64,000 nucleotides of DNA from Caulobacter endophyticus (GTDB taxonomy: Bacteria; Pseudomonadota; Alphaproteobacteria; Caulobacterales; Caulobacteraceae): positions 62,001 through 126,000 of the forward strand of contig NZ_JARQWV010000009.1 in assembly GCF_029543245.1 (NCBI RefSeq). The letters run 5' to 3'. Below, piece after piece: positions 18,067 through 26,448 of the stretch. The translations under genes were made by a program, and so were the position numbers. The number at the start of each line of letters is the position of its first letter. Within the stretch, counting starts at the first letter, position 1. Under the pieces are notes generated by a model. The model had not been told where the DNA came from. It saw only the letters and a list, made by a program, of their open reading frames with translations, and did not search any database.

Positions 18067-19452
18067 TTAGGCGGCCGCGCCGACGCCGCCCTGCGGCGGG
18101 GGCACGTTGACGCCGGCGTCGCCGTATTCCTTGAGCTTGTTGCGCAGAGTGCGGATCGAGATGCCCAGGATGTTGGCGGCGTGGGTTCGGTTGCCCAGGC
18201 AGTGCTCCAGGGTGTCGATGATCAGCGTCTGCTCCATCTCGGCCACGGTCTGGCCGACGAAGCTGCGGGCGACGGCGGCGCTGGCCACGGCTTCGGCCGC
18301 CGCCATCGAGGCGCCGCGGGCCACTGCCGCGTCGGGGGCCGGCGCCAGGGGCTGGCCGTCCGGCAGGCGGATGGCGAACTCCTCGATCTCAGCGCCGGTC
18401 GACAGCAGCACCGCGCGGTGCATGGCGTTTTCCAGCTCGCGCACGTTGCCCGGCCAGCGGTGGGCGATCAGGCGGCGCTTGGCCTCGGCCGAGATCGGCT
18501 TCAGGTCGATGCCGTTGGCGGCCGAGTACTTCTTCACGAAGTGCTCGCACAGATTGATGATGTCGCCCGGGCGCTCGCGCAGCGGCGGCAGGGCCAGGTT
18601 CACGACGTTCAGGCGATAGAGCAGGTCTTCGCGGAACACGCCTTCCTTGACCGCGTCGGCCAGGTTGCGGTTCGACGTGGCCAGGATGCGGATGTCGACC
18701 TTCACCGGCTTGGTGCCGCCGACGCGGTCGATCTCGCGCTCCTGGATGGCGCGCAGCAGCTTGGCCTGCAGGCGCACGTCCATTTCCGAGATTTCGTCCA
18801 ACAGCAGGGTGCCGCCGTTGGCTTCCTCGAACTTGCCGATGCGGCGGGCCAGGGCGCCGGTGAAGGCCCCCTTCTCGTGGCCGAACAGCTCGCTTTCCAG
18901 CAGGTTCTCGGGGATGGCGGCGCAGTTGACGCTGATGAACGGCGCCTTGGCCCGACGCGATTTCGCGTGGACGTGGCGGGCCATCACTTCCTTACCCGAG
19001 CCGCTTTCGCCGGTGATCAGGATCGAGGCGTCAGACGGCGCGACCTGGTCGGCCAGCTTGATCACCTGCTCCATGTTCGGGTCGCGGGCGATCATCGGAC
19101 GGTTGTCGTCGGTGACGGCGGCCAGGACGGCGGCGATCAGCTCGGCGTCCGGCGGCAGCGGGATGAATTCCTTGGCCCCCGCCTTGATGGCGCCGGCGGC
19201 GCGCATCGGGTCGGCGTCGACGCCGCAGGCCACGACCGGCACCCGGATGCGCTCGCTCTCGTTGGCCAGGATCAGGCCGGCGATGTCCAGGCCGTAGTCG
19301 ACCATCATCAGGTCGGCGCCCTGCCCGGCGCGCAGCGCGTTGGTGGCCTGCTCCGTCGTCTCGACGTGCGAAACCTTGGCCCCGGCGTTCATCGCCATCT
19401 TCACGGCGACCGAGAGCTGACCGTTCAGTTTACCAACGACCAAGAGGCGCAT
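18067..19452 (-). CDS. flbD: Sigma-54-dependent flagellar regulator FlbD
   Basis: 461 residues. The N-terminal receiver-like domain (MRLLVVGKLNGQLSVAVKM...) lacks a clear acidic pocket. The central AAA+ domain has Walker A GESGSGKE, the sigma-54-contacting GAFTGA (EKGAFTGALARR) and Walker B GGTLLLDEI. The C-terminal Fis-type helix-turn-helix reads ANILGISIRTLRNKLKEYG. In Caulobacter FlbD activates late flagellar sigma-54 promoters and represses early ones by binding ftr sites, with FliX controlling it instead of aspartate phosphorylation. Its likely targets, the fliK and flgK promoters, are in this window. Encoded in the fliF operon after fliN (94-base gap). Confidence 0.95.
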   Translation of the reverse strand: MRLLVVGKLNGQLSVAVKMAMNAGAKVSHVETTEQATNALRAGQGADLMMVDYGLDIAGLILANESERIRVPVVACGVDADPMRAAGAIKAGAKEFIPLPPDAELIAAVLAAVTDDNRPMIARDPNMEQVIKLADQVAPSDASILITGESGSGKEVMARHVHAKSRRAKAPFISVNCAAIPENLLESELFGHEKGAFTGALARRIGKFEEANGGTLLLDEISEMDVRLQAKLLRAIQEREIDRVGGTKPVKVDIRILATSNRNLADAVKEGVFREDLLYRLNVVNLALPPLRERPGDIINLCEHFVKKYSAANGIDLKPISAEAKRRLIAHRWPGNVRELENAMHRAVLLSTGAEIEEFAIRLPDGQPLAPAPDAAVARGASMAAAEAVASAAVARSFVGQTVAEMEQTLIIDTLEHCLGNRTHAANILGISIRTLRNKLKEYGDAGVNVPPPQGGVGAAA

Positions 19453-19546
19453 TGTCTTGTCTCCGGGCGGCCCTTCCGGACCGATCTTCTACTGCTTCGC
19501 CCTCTTTCAGAAGGCGCGGACTGGGGTGGACGGAAAGCTGCGGGGA

Positions 19547-19879
19547 TCAGCCCGCGGCGTCGCCGTCCTTGATGATTTCCGTCATGGTCACGCCCAGGCG
19601 CTCGTCGACGACGACGACCTCGCCCCGGGCGACCAGGCGGTTGTTGACGTAGATGTCGATCGCCTCGCCGACCTTGCGGTCGAGCTCGAGGATCGAACCG
19701 GCCTGCAGCTGCAGCAGCTGGGCCACCGACATGTTCGAGCGGCCGAGCACGGCCGAGATGTTGACGGGCACGTCGAACACCGGGGCCAGGTCGGAAGCGA
19801 TCTTGTCGCTCAGCTCGACCGGGATTTCCGAGGCCAGCATGCCGCCGTTGAAATCGTTGAGGGTCAGGTCGTCAGACAT
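19547..19879 (-). CDS. fliN: Flagellar motor switch protein FliN
   Basis: 110 residues, the usual short FliN. The SpoA/C-ring domain is visible: FDVPVNISAVLGRSNMSVAQLLQL, GSILELDRKVGEAIDIYVNNRLVARGEVVVVDERLGVTMTEII. It builds the cytoplasmic C-ring with FliG and FliM, sets rotation direction and docks the FliH-ATPase complex. It begins 5 bases after fliH and precedes flbD. Confidence 0.95.
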   Translation of the reverse strand: MSDDLTLNDFNGGMLASEIPVELSDKIASDLAPVFDVPVNISAVLGRSNMSVAQLLQLQAGSILELDRKVGEAIDIYVNNRLVARGEVVVVDERLGVTMTEIIKDGDAAG

Positions 19880-19884
19880 GGCGG

Positions 19885-20532
19885 TCAGCCTTCGCTAGGA
19901 AGAAGGGGTTCGGCGTGCAGGCCCTCGGCCGCGATGGCGGCGTCCAGGGCCTCGGCGACGCGCTGCGCCGCCTCGTCGGGATTGAACTCGGCGCGGCCGT
20001 CGCCCCAGTCGAGGACGAAGGCGGCGGGCGGCTGAGCGGCGTCGGCGCGGGCGACGATCGCGCCCGGGAAGCCGATGGCGTGGGCGGTCTGCTCCAGGGC
20101 CGCCTGGGTGCGCTCCACCAGGTGCGGCGCGACGCGGATGGAAAGCTTCGGCTGGGCCTCGACCTCGCGGGCCAGGGCCAGCAGGGCCGCCGAGGCCGGG
20201 GCCTCGGGGAACTGGTCCAGGGCCGCGTCGGCGATCTTGTTGGCGCAGGCAAGCGCCAGGCGCGCGGCGTGCTCACGGTGCTCGTGGGCCACGGCCGACA
20301 GGGTCGCCAGCGCGCCGTGCACGGCGTGGGCGATGGCGTTCATGGCCTGGGCGGCTTCCTGCTCGGCGCGGGCCACGGCCGAGCGCTCGCCCTCGGCATA
20401 GGCCTCGGCGCGGGCGGCTTCGACCTCTTCGGGCGTGAAGCTCTTCTTCACCTTGGGGGCCTCGTAGGCCACCCCGCCACGGTCGTCGAAGACCGTGTCG
20501 AAGGCGAAGCGCTGATAGGTTCCGTTGGTCAT
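19885..20532 (-). CDS. fliH: Flagellar export apparatus protein FliH (FlbE)
   Basis: 215 residues. The central Ala/Glu-rich helix ([33 protein letters not shown]) and a C-terminal VirB5/V-ATPase E-like domain ([42 protein letters not shown]) fit FliH, the stator-like negative regulator of the FliI ATPase. Position between fliG and fliN is that of Caulobacter flbE. Family sequence conservation is low, so position carries much of the assignment. Gap to fliG is 10 bases. Confidence 0.85.
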   Translation of the reverse strand: MTNGTYQRFAFDTVFDDRGGVAYEAPKVKKSFTPEEVEAARAEAYAEGERSAVARAEQEAAQAMNAIAHAVHGALATLSAVAHEHREHAARLALACANKIADAALDQFPEAPASAALLALAREVEAQPKLSIRVAPHLVERTQAALEQTAHAIGFPGAIVARADAAQPPAAFVLDWGDGRAEFNPDEAAQRVAEALDAAIAAEGLHAEPLLPSEG

Positions 20533-20542
20533 GCCGCGCGCC

Positions 20543-21559
20543 TCAGTAGATCAGCTCGTCGTCGCTGCCCGAACCGGCCAGCATGATCTCGCCCTTGGCG
20601 GCGAGGTCCTTGGCGATCTGGACCATGGCGACCTGGGCCTGGTCGACGTCCTTCAGACGCACCGGGCCCATGCTTTCCATGTCCTCGCGCATGATCTTCG
20701 AGGCGCGTTCGGACATGTTGGAGAAGAACATCTCGCGCAGCTTGTCCGAGGCGCCCTTCAGGGCCAGGGCCAGCTGTTCCTTGCCGGTGGCGCGCAGCAG
20801 GGTCTGCACGCCGCCCGGATCCAGCTTCGACAGGTCCTCGAACACGAACATCAGGGCCCGGATGCGCTCGGCCGCCTCGCGGTTGCGCTCTTCCAGGGCG
20901 GCGATGAAGCGGGCCTCGGTCTGGCGGTCGAAGTTGTTGAAGATCTCGGCCATCATCTCGTGGCTGTCGCGCTTGGATGTGCGCGCCAGGTTCGACATGA
21001 ACTCGATCCGCAGGGTCTGCTCGATCTTGTCGAGGATTTCGCGCTGCACCGGCTCCATGCGCAGCATGCGGGTGACGCATTCCAGCGCGAAGTCTTCCGG
21101 CAGGCAGGCCAGCACGCGGGCGGCGTGGTCGCTTTTCACCTTCGACAGCACGACGGCGACGGTCTGGGGGTATTCGTTCTTCAGGTAGTTGGCGAGCACC
21201 GCCTCGTTCACGTTGCCCAGCTTGTCCCACATGGTTCGACCCGCCGGACCGCGGATCTCTTCCATCAGCTGGTCGACCTTCTCGGGCGCCATGAACGACA
21301 TCAGCAGGCGCTGGGTCTGCTCGTAGGAGCCCATGATCGCGCCGGTCGAGCTCATGCCCGAGACGAACTCGACCAGCAGCTCTTCCACCACCGAGGCCGA
21401 GACCGTGCCCAGGCTGGCCATGGCCTGCGAGACTTCCTTGATCTCCTCGTCGTCGAGCGCTTCCCAGATGCGGGTGTGCTCTTCGCCCAGGGCGAGCAGG
21501 ACGATGGCGGCCTTTTCGGGCCCGGCCAGCTTGGCGATGTCTGTGACGGCGGCCTTCAT
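20543..21559 (-). CDS. fliG: Flagellar motor switch protein FliG
   Basis: 338 residues, the usual length. N-terminal domain ([25 protein letters not shown]), middle domain ([29 protein letters not shown]) and C-terminal torque domain ([35 protein letters not shown]...FSNMSERA) with the charged ridge are all present. FliG couples MotA to the rotor and is part of the C-ring on FliF. It starts 4 bases after the fliF stop. Confidence 0.96.
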   Translation of the reverse strand: MKAAVTDIAKLAGPEKAAIVLLALGEEHTRIWEALDDEEIKEVSQAMASLGTVSASVVEELLVEFVSGMSSTGAIMGSYEQTQRLLMSFMAPEKVDQLMEEIRGPAGRTMWDKLGNVNEAVLANYLKNEYPQTVAVVLSKVKSDHAARVLACLPEDFALECVTRMLRMEPVQREILDKIEQTLRIEFMSNLARTSKRDSHEMMAEIFNNFDRQTEARFIAALEERNREAAERIRALMFVFEDLSKLDPGGVQTLLRATGKEQLALALKGASDKLREMFFSNMSERASKIMREDMESMGPVRLKDVDQAQVAMVQIAKDLAAKGEIMLAGSGSDDELIY

Positions 21560-21563
21560 CCGA

Positions 21564-23228
21564 TCACTCCGACTCGTGCAGCCAGTTGCGCAGGATCGCG
21601 ACCGACTCTTCGGGGTGCTTCTCGACGAACTCCGAGACGCGCTTGATGGACGAGGCCTTCACCTGGCCTTCGATCTTGGCGATGTCGATGCGCTGGTCGA
21701 TGTCGGAGACCGGGCCGGCGATGGCGATCGGCTCGCCCGACTGGTCGACGACCACCTGCTGGGTGGTGCCGTCCGACAGGGTGACCAGGCGGGTGACCGG
21801 CTGGTCGCCCTGGCCCAGGGCCAGCGCGACGGGGTGCTGGCTGGCCGGCTGGGTCAGGCTCTTGATGAACGGACGCACGGCGAACAGCAGGATCAGCAGG
21901 GCGACGATGGCCAGCACGCCGATCTCGGCGACGCGCATCAGGTCGTCCTTGTCGAAGCCGGCCATCAGCCCGCCCTTGCCGTCAAGGCCCTGGTCCTCGG
22001 CGGTCGGGAAGCGGATGTTGGTGACCTTCACCTGGTCGCCGCGGCCGGCGTCGTAACCGATGGCGGTCTTCACCAGCTCTTCGATCTGGGCGATCTCCTC
22101 GGCGCTGCGCGGGGTGTAGGCGCCCGGCTTGCCGTCCTTGCCGGGAGCGGCGGTGACGCCGTCCACGGCCACGGCCACGGCGACCTTCTTCATCGAGCCC
22201 GGCTCGGTGACTTCGGTGCGGACCGATTCGGAGATCTCGTAGTTGGTGGTGGTCTCGTTGCTGCCCGAGTTCGAGCCGACAGGCTGGAAGCCGGCCGGCT
22301 GGCCGCCGGGGATGTTCTGGGTGGCGGTGACGCCGCTGGTGTCGTCGTTGCGGGTCTCGGACTGGTTGTTGGCGCTGGTGCTTTCCGAGCGCACGACCTG
22401 GCCGTCCGGATCGAACTTCTTTTCCTGGGTGGTGATGCGGTTCAGGTCGAGGTCGGCGGTGACCGTGACGCGGGCCTTGCCCGGGCCGAGCACGCCGTCG
22501 AGCATTTCCTTGACGCTCTTGGCGATGCGGGCTTCGGCTTCCGACTTGCGGTCCTGGGCCAGGCGGCCGGCCAGGCTCTCGTCGCCGCCGGCCGACAGGG
22601 TCTTGCCGTGCTGGTCGATGACGTTGACGCGCTCGGGCTTCATGCCCGGGACCGAGCCGGCGACCAGGTTCTGGACGGCGGCGACCATGTCCGACGACGG
22701 CTCGCGGCCGGCGGTGCCGATGGTGACGGCGGCGGACGGCTGCTCGGCGTCTTCCTCGAACAGCTGGCGCTTGGGCAGGACGAGGTGCACGCGGACGTCG
22801 CGCACGCCCTGCCAGCCGCGGATGGTGCGTTCCAGCTCGCCCTGCAGGGCGCGCTGGCGGTTCAGCTGCTGGACGAAGTCGGTCTGGCCGATGGCGTTGC
22901 CGGTGTCGAAGATCTCGTAGCCGATCGAGCCCGAGGTCACGAGACCCTTGCCCGAAACCAGCAGGCGGGCCGAATTGACCTTGTCGCGGGCGACCATGAT
23001 GGTCGAGCCGTCGCCCTTGGTCTCGTACTTGATGCCGGCCTGGTCCAGCGCCTGGGTGACGGCCGAGGCTTCCTTGAGGTCGAGATTCGAATACAGCAGC
23101 TCGCTCGGCTGCTTGCCCAGCATCATCACAACCGCGGCCAGCACGGCGATGGAGCCGACGGCGACGCCCGCCAGGGCGGCCAGTCGACCGACGCCGAACT
23201 TCTGAATCGCGCTCAGGAATTTATCCAC
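21564..23228 (-). CDS. fliF: Flagellar MS-ring protein FliF
   Basis: 554 residues. An N-terminal membrane segment ([20 protein letters not shown]), periplasmic ring-building motifs with the secretin-like [20 protein letters not shown], a long low-complexity periplasmic region ([19 protein letters not shown]), a second membrane segment ([16 protein letters not shown]) and a C-terminal FliG-binding tail. It forms the MS ring that nucleates the basal body. First gene of the early flagellar operon; its promoter region contains a CtrA-type box at 23318-23333. Confidence 0.96.
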   Translation of the reverse strand: MDKFLSAIQKFGVGRLAALAGVAVGSIAVLAAVVMMLGKQPSELLYSNLDLKEASAVTQALDQAGIKYETKGDGSTIMVARDKVNSARLLVSGKGLVTSGSIGYEIFDTGNAIGQTDFVQQLNRQRALQGELERTIRGWQGVRDVRVHLVLPKRQLFEEDAEQPSAAVTIGTAGREPSSDMVAAVQNLVAGSVPGMKPERVNVIDQHGKTLSAGGDESLAGRLAQDRKSEAEARIAKSVKEMLDGVLGPGKARVTVTADLDLNRITTQEKKFDPDGQVVRSESTSANNQSETRNDDTSGVTATQNIPGGQPAGFQPVGSNSGSNETTTNYEISESVRTEVTEPGSMKKVAVAVAVDGVTAAPGKDGKPGAYTPRSAEEIAQIEELVKTAIGYDAGRGDQVKVTNIRFPTAEDQGLDGKGGLMAGFDKDDLMRVAEIGVLAIVALLILLFAVRPFIKSLTQPASQHPVALALGQGDQPVTRLVTLSDGTTQQVVVDQSGEPIAIAGPVSDIDQRIDIAKIEGQVKASSIKRVSEFVEKHPEESVAILRNWLHESE

Positions 23229-23317
23229 TGGGCCTGTCCCTCAAACTGCGTCCGAACGGAGCGCAAGCGAGACGGATGGAAGTCCGCCGTCGCTAGGCAG
23301 GATTTACCCAGTCGATG

Positions 23318-23333
23318 GTTAACGACGGCTTTA
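23318..23333 (-). promoter_or_regulatory. CtrA-type box in the fliF promoter
   Basis: On the minus strand it reads TAAA-GCCGTCG-TTAAC, one mismatch from the TTAA-N7-TTAAC consensus of CtrA-controlled class II flagellar promoters. It lies about 90 bases upstream of the fliF start, matching the known control of the Caulobacter fliF operon by CtrA. Confidence 0.7.
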
Positions 23334-23374
23334 GATTTGGGGCGAGAACCCGCCTCCATAGGCGCCAAATGGTC

Positions 23375-23402
23375 GCGGCCGCGCCCCGGGGGGCGCGGCC
23401 GC
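23375..23402 (-). terminator. 13-bp GC hairpin between sciP and fliF
   Basis: GCGGCCGCGCCCC pairs perfectly with GGGGCGCGGCCGC around a 2-base loop. On the minus strand it lies about 65 bases after the sciP stop and upstream of the fliF CtrA box, followed by GACCATTTGG rather than a T-run. It may separate sciP transcription from the fliF promoter. Confidence 0.55.
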
Positions 23403-23466
23403 TGAACAGACCGTTCGGGCGCTTGATGGAGCATAACTCCTCGCGCCCTTTCAGTTTTTCCGCCGT

Positions 23467-23748
23467 TTAGCGGTACTGCTGAAGCCGGGTGGTCCGCAGA
23501 CCCGCCAGGCCGTGCCGGTCGATAGACTGCTGCCAGGCGAGGAATTCCTCGTTGGTCAGCTTGTAACGATCGCACGCCTCGTCGAGCGAGAGGAGACCAC
23601 CGCGGACGGCGGCGACCACCTCGGCCTTACGCCGGATCACCCAACGCTGGGTTTCCGGGGGCGGAAGATCCGACAGGGTAAGAGGCGCACCGGTCGGACC
23701 GATGACGTACTTTTCACCCCGGCTGTTCGTGCGCTGCTGCTGCAACAT
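23467..23748 (-). CDS. sciP: CtrA inhibitory protein SciP
   Basis: 93 residues, a DUF1153-family protein with an N-terminal helix-turn-helix-like domain (LSDLPPPETQRWVIRRKAEV, VAAVRGGLLSLDEACDRYKLT, NEEFLAWQQSID). In Caulobacter SciP accumulates in swarmer/G1 cells, binds CtrA at promoters and blocks RNA polymerase recruitment, closing the CtrA window. The ATG at 23748 (MLQQQRTNSRGEKY) matches the family start; a codon 7 residues upstream is less likely. It lies between flgE and fliF, as in C. crescentus, with a CtrA-type box (23805-23819) in its own promoter, fitting the known CtrA-SciP loop. Confidence 0.95.
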   Translation of the reverse strand: MLQQQRTNSRGEKYVIGPTGAPLTLSDLPPPETQRWVIRRKAEVVAAVRGGLLSLDEACDRYKLTNEEFLAWQQSIDRHGLAGLRTTRLQQYR

Positions 23749-23804
23749 GGCTTTACGCCTTTCCCACAACCATCACTGTTGACGAGGAATATAGGCGCCG
23801 GGGA

Positions 23805-23819
23805 ATAACGGCGGCTTAA
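23805..23819 (-). promoter_or_regulatory. CtrA-type box in the sciP promoter
   Basis: Minus-strand TTAA-GCCGCCG-TTAT, one mismatch from TTAA-N7-TTAA, 57 bases upstream of the sciP ATG. It fits activation of sciP by CtrA. Confidence 0.68.
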
Positions 23820-23863
23820 TTCCGGTAGTAAAGAAAGACCTAAACAAGGGACTTCCTCCAGCC

Positions 23864-23894
23864 ATCAGAGTGTATCGATGTGACACACTCTGAT
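23864..23894 (-). terminator. Hairpin downstream of flgE
   Basis: ATCAGAGTGT pairs perfectly with ACACTCTGAT around an 11-base loop, 22 bases after the flgE stop on the minus strand. No T-run follows, but position suggests the end of the fliK-flgD-flgE transcript. Confidence 0.6.
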
Positions 23895-23916
23895 TAAGAC
23901 AAGTTAAGACCTATGA

Positions 23917-25596
23917 TCAGCGCTTAATGCTCAGAAGTTCTTCCAGCATCTGATCGGCGGTAGTGATGATTTTCGACGAGGCCGAGTACGCACGCTGCGT
24001 AGTGATCAGGCCGGTGAATTCAGTCGACAGGTCGACAGTCGAAGCTTCCAGCGTCGACGGCGCCAGAGAACCCGCGCCGCCCTGGCCCGGGGTCTTCAAG
24101 CTGTAGGTGCCGCTTTCATTGGTGACGCGGTAGGCGTTGCCGTTGACGCCCTTCAGACCGTTGACGTTCGAGAAGGTCGCGATGGCCACCTGGGCGATCC
24201 GGCGAGTCACCCCGTTGTCGAAGATGGCCGAGACGTAGCCGTCCTCGTCGACCTCGATGTTGGTCAGGTTGCCGAACGCGGTGCCGTTGGTGTTCACCGA
24301 CTGGACGACCGACTGGCTGTTGTACTGGGTCAGGCCGCCGGCGGCGCTGGCCAGGTCGATCTGGATGTCCTGGGCGTCGATGCCCAGGCCGTCGGCCCAG
24401 CGCGGACCAGCGCCGGTGGCGGTCGGATCGGACGCGCCGATGTTGATCGCCGTCGGGGTCACGCCGCCGAACAGGTTGCCGACCGAAGCCAGCTTACCGT
24501 CCGTGGTGAAGGTGATCTTGCCCGAGCTGATCAGGCCGTTGGTGTTGTTGTCCAGGTCGCCCGGCTTGGCGCGCAGTTCGGCGAACCACTCGTTCGGGCC
24601 GGGGCCCTTGAGCAGCGACAGGGTCACGGTGCGCTGGCCGCCCTTGGAGTCCGAGACCGGGATCTGGATCTCGAAGTCAGGCTTGACGCCGGTGGTCGGA
24701 TCCTCGGCGTAGTCGGCCATCGAGCGGGTGGCCGGGTCATAGGCGCCGGCGCTGACCGCGTCGGTCTTGTTGTTCAGGCCCAGGGCCGCGAACGACACGG
24801 TGGCGCCGCCGCCGGCGTTGATGTTGGCCGCCGGAGCGCCCGCGCCGGTCGGGGTGAAGCTGGTCAGGGCGCCCGTGGTCGGGTCGAACACGGCCGTGCC
24901 GGTGTCGACCACGACGCCCGCGCGGCGGACCTCGACCTGGTATTGGTTACCGGCGCCGGTCGGGCTGTAATAGACGGAGTAGTTGGCCGTGGCGGCGGCC
25001 GAGTCGGTCACGCCCGTCTTGTTGGAGACCGCGTTGGCGGCGGCCGACACGGCTTGCTCAGAACGCAGGTTGGCGTTGACGCCGACGCGCGTGGTCTTCT
25101 CGGCGGTGCCGCCGACGGTGCCGACGTTGATCGACGACAGCTGGGTCAGGTCCGACGGGTCGGGCGTGATCATGCCGGTGACCGGATCGGCCAGCCAGCC
25201 CTGCAGGTAGAGGCCGGCGTCGTTCTTCAGGTAGCCCAGGTTGTCCAGCTGGAACGAACCGGCGCGCGTGAACGAGCGGGTGTCGGTGGCGGTCAGGCCT
25301 TCCGGCTTCTCGGTGGTGACGAAGAAGCCCGAGCCGGCGATCGACAGGTCGAGGTTCGAGGTCGTCGACTGGGTCAGGCCCTGCTGGCTGATGAACTGGT
25401 GCGTCAGGGCCTTCACGCCGCCGGCGCTGTAGGTGTTGTTCTTGCTCTGCGAGGTGACCAGCGTGGAGAAGTTGGCCGACGAGCGCTTGTAGCCGACGGT
25501 GTTGACGTTCGCGATGTTGTCCGAGATCGCGGCCAGGGCCGACGAGTTGGCGACCAGACCGGAGACGCCCGAGAGCATGGCGCTGTTGATGGACAT
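23917..25596 (-). CDS. flgE: Flagellar hook protein FlgE
   Basis: 559 residues. The N-terminal rod/hook motif (SINSAMLSGVSGLVANSSALAAISDNIANVNTVGYK) and the C-terminal TEFTGLITTQRAYSASSKIITTADQMLEELLSIKR are typical of axial proteins; between them is a long Thr/Gly/Ala-rich D2 region. About 120 copies build the hook after export. Length is that of alphaproteobacterial FlgE, longer than the enterobacterial one. It follows flgD after 132 bases; I found no sigma-54 box in that gap, so it probably depends on the promoter ahead of fliK. AGGA lies 8 bases before the ATG. Confidence 0.94.
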   Translation of the reverse strand: MSINSAMLSGVSGLVANSSALAAISDNIANVNTVGYKRSSANFSTLVTSQSKNNTYSAGGVKALTHQFISQQGLTQSTTSNLDLSIAGSGFFVTTEKPEGLTATDTRSFTRAGSFQLDNLGYLKNDAGLYLQGWLADPVTGMITPDPSDLTQLSSINVGTVGGTAEKTTRVGVNANLRSEQAVSAAANAVSNKTGVTDSAAATANYSVYYSPTGAGNQYQVEVRRAGVVVDTGTAVFDPTTGALTSFTPTGAGAPAANINAGGGATVSFAALGLNNKTDAVSAGAYDPATRSMADYAEDPTTGVKPDFEIQIPVSDSKGGQRTVTLSLLKGPGPNEWFAELRAKPGDLDNNTNGLISSGKITFTTDGKLASVGNLFGGVTPTAINIGASDPTATGAGPRWADGLGIDAQDIQIDLASAAGGLTQYNSQSVVQSVNTNGTAFGNLTNIEVDEDGYVSAIFDNGVTRRIAQVAIATFSNVNGLKGVNGNAYRVTNESGTYSLKTPGQGGAGSLAPSTLEASTVDLSTEFTGLITTQRAYSASSKIITTADQMLEELLSIKR

Positions 25597-25728
25597 GACT
25601 GAAATCCTGCTCGTGAGGTTTGTGTCGAGGGGTTCAGCGCAGTTTGCGTTTGGGTCCCGGGTCGGCCGTCTGGCTCGGTGAGGACCGCGTCGGCGTCATT
25701 CTGACGCCCGGTTCATTCCGTGGAGGCC

Positions 25729-26436
25729 TTAAGCGGCCTCGGCTGGGGTTTCCGGTGTCTTGTCCGGAGCGTTGGTGACGCCGATCACCTGACTGATCGG
25801 CACTTTCACGCCGTCGATGGTGACCATGTTCTGGCCGCTCTCGTTGGTCACCGCGGTCACGATGCCCTCGATGCGGCCCTTGGAGGTGGTGGCGATCTTC
25901 GTGCCTTCGCCGTCGAGAGCGGTGACGCGCAGGGTGTAGGCGGCGCCGTTGGGCTGCTGGACGCCGGTGGTGCTGTCCTTGCCGTCCCACTCGAAGGTCT
26001 TGTCGCCCTTGCTCATGTCGTCGGGCAGCTTGGTGGCGATGACGTTGCCGTACTTGTCGAGCACCTCGATCTTCACCGAGGTGGCGTTGCGGCCGATGGT
26101 GTAGCTCCAGTTGGCCTTGCCGTCCTTGAGCACCGAGGTGTCGGTCTCGGCCGTGGCCTGCTTGCCCATCATGTTGACCGCGTCGGCGATGCCGCCGTCG
26201 TTCATGCCGACCAGGGCCGCCAGCAGGTCGTTGGTGACCAGCTGCTGCTCGACGCCCGTCATCTGGACGATCTGGCCGGTGAAGGCGTTGGAATCCATCG
26301 GCGACAACGGATCCTGGTTCTTCATCTGCGTGGTCAGCAGCTTGAGGAAGGTTTCCTCGCTGCTCGCCAGTTGGTTCCTCGAGTTGTTGATCTTGTCGAT
26401 CACCGAGGCGCCGGACGTCGCACTGGTCGTGGCCAT
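25729..26436 (-). CDS. flgD: Flagellar hook capping protein FlgD
   Basis: 235 residues. The conserved N-terminal block SSEETFLKLLTTQMKNQDPLSPMDSNAFTGQIVQMTGVEQQL is diagnostic, followed by the Ig-like/tudor domain (YTLRVTALDGEGTKI). The C-terminal extension KTPETPAEAA is low-complexity. FlgD caps the growing hook and helps FlgE polymerise, then leaves. It lies 12 bases after fliK and upstream of flgE, matching hook-assembly timing. Confidence 0.94.
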   Translation of the reverse strand: MATTSATSGASVIDKINNSRNQLASSEETFLKLLTTQMKNQDPLSPMDSNAFTGQIVQMTGVEQQLVTNDLLAALVGMNDGGIADAVNMMGKQATAETDTSVLKDGKANWSYTIGRNATSVKIEVLDKYGNVIATKLPDDMSKGDKTFEWDGKDSTTGVQQPNGAAYTLRVTALDGEGTKIATTSKGRIEGIVTAVTNESGQNMVTIDGVKVPISQVIGVTNAPDKTPETPAEAA

Positions 26437-26448
26437 GACGCTAAACTC

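Noticed and set aside
23894..23907. TTAA-N6-TTAA near the end of flgE as a CtrA box
   Set aside because: Spacer is 6 not 7, and it lies between a gene end and a hairpin, away from a start.
25597..25728. Sigma-54 promoter directly before flgE
   Set aside because: No TGGC-N7-TTGC in the gap on the minus strand; expression likely from the promoter before fliK.
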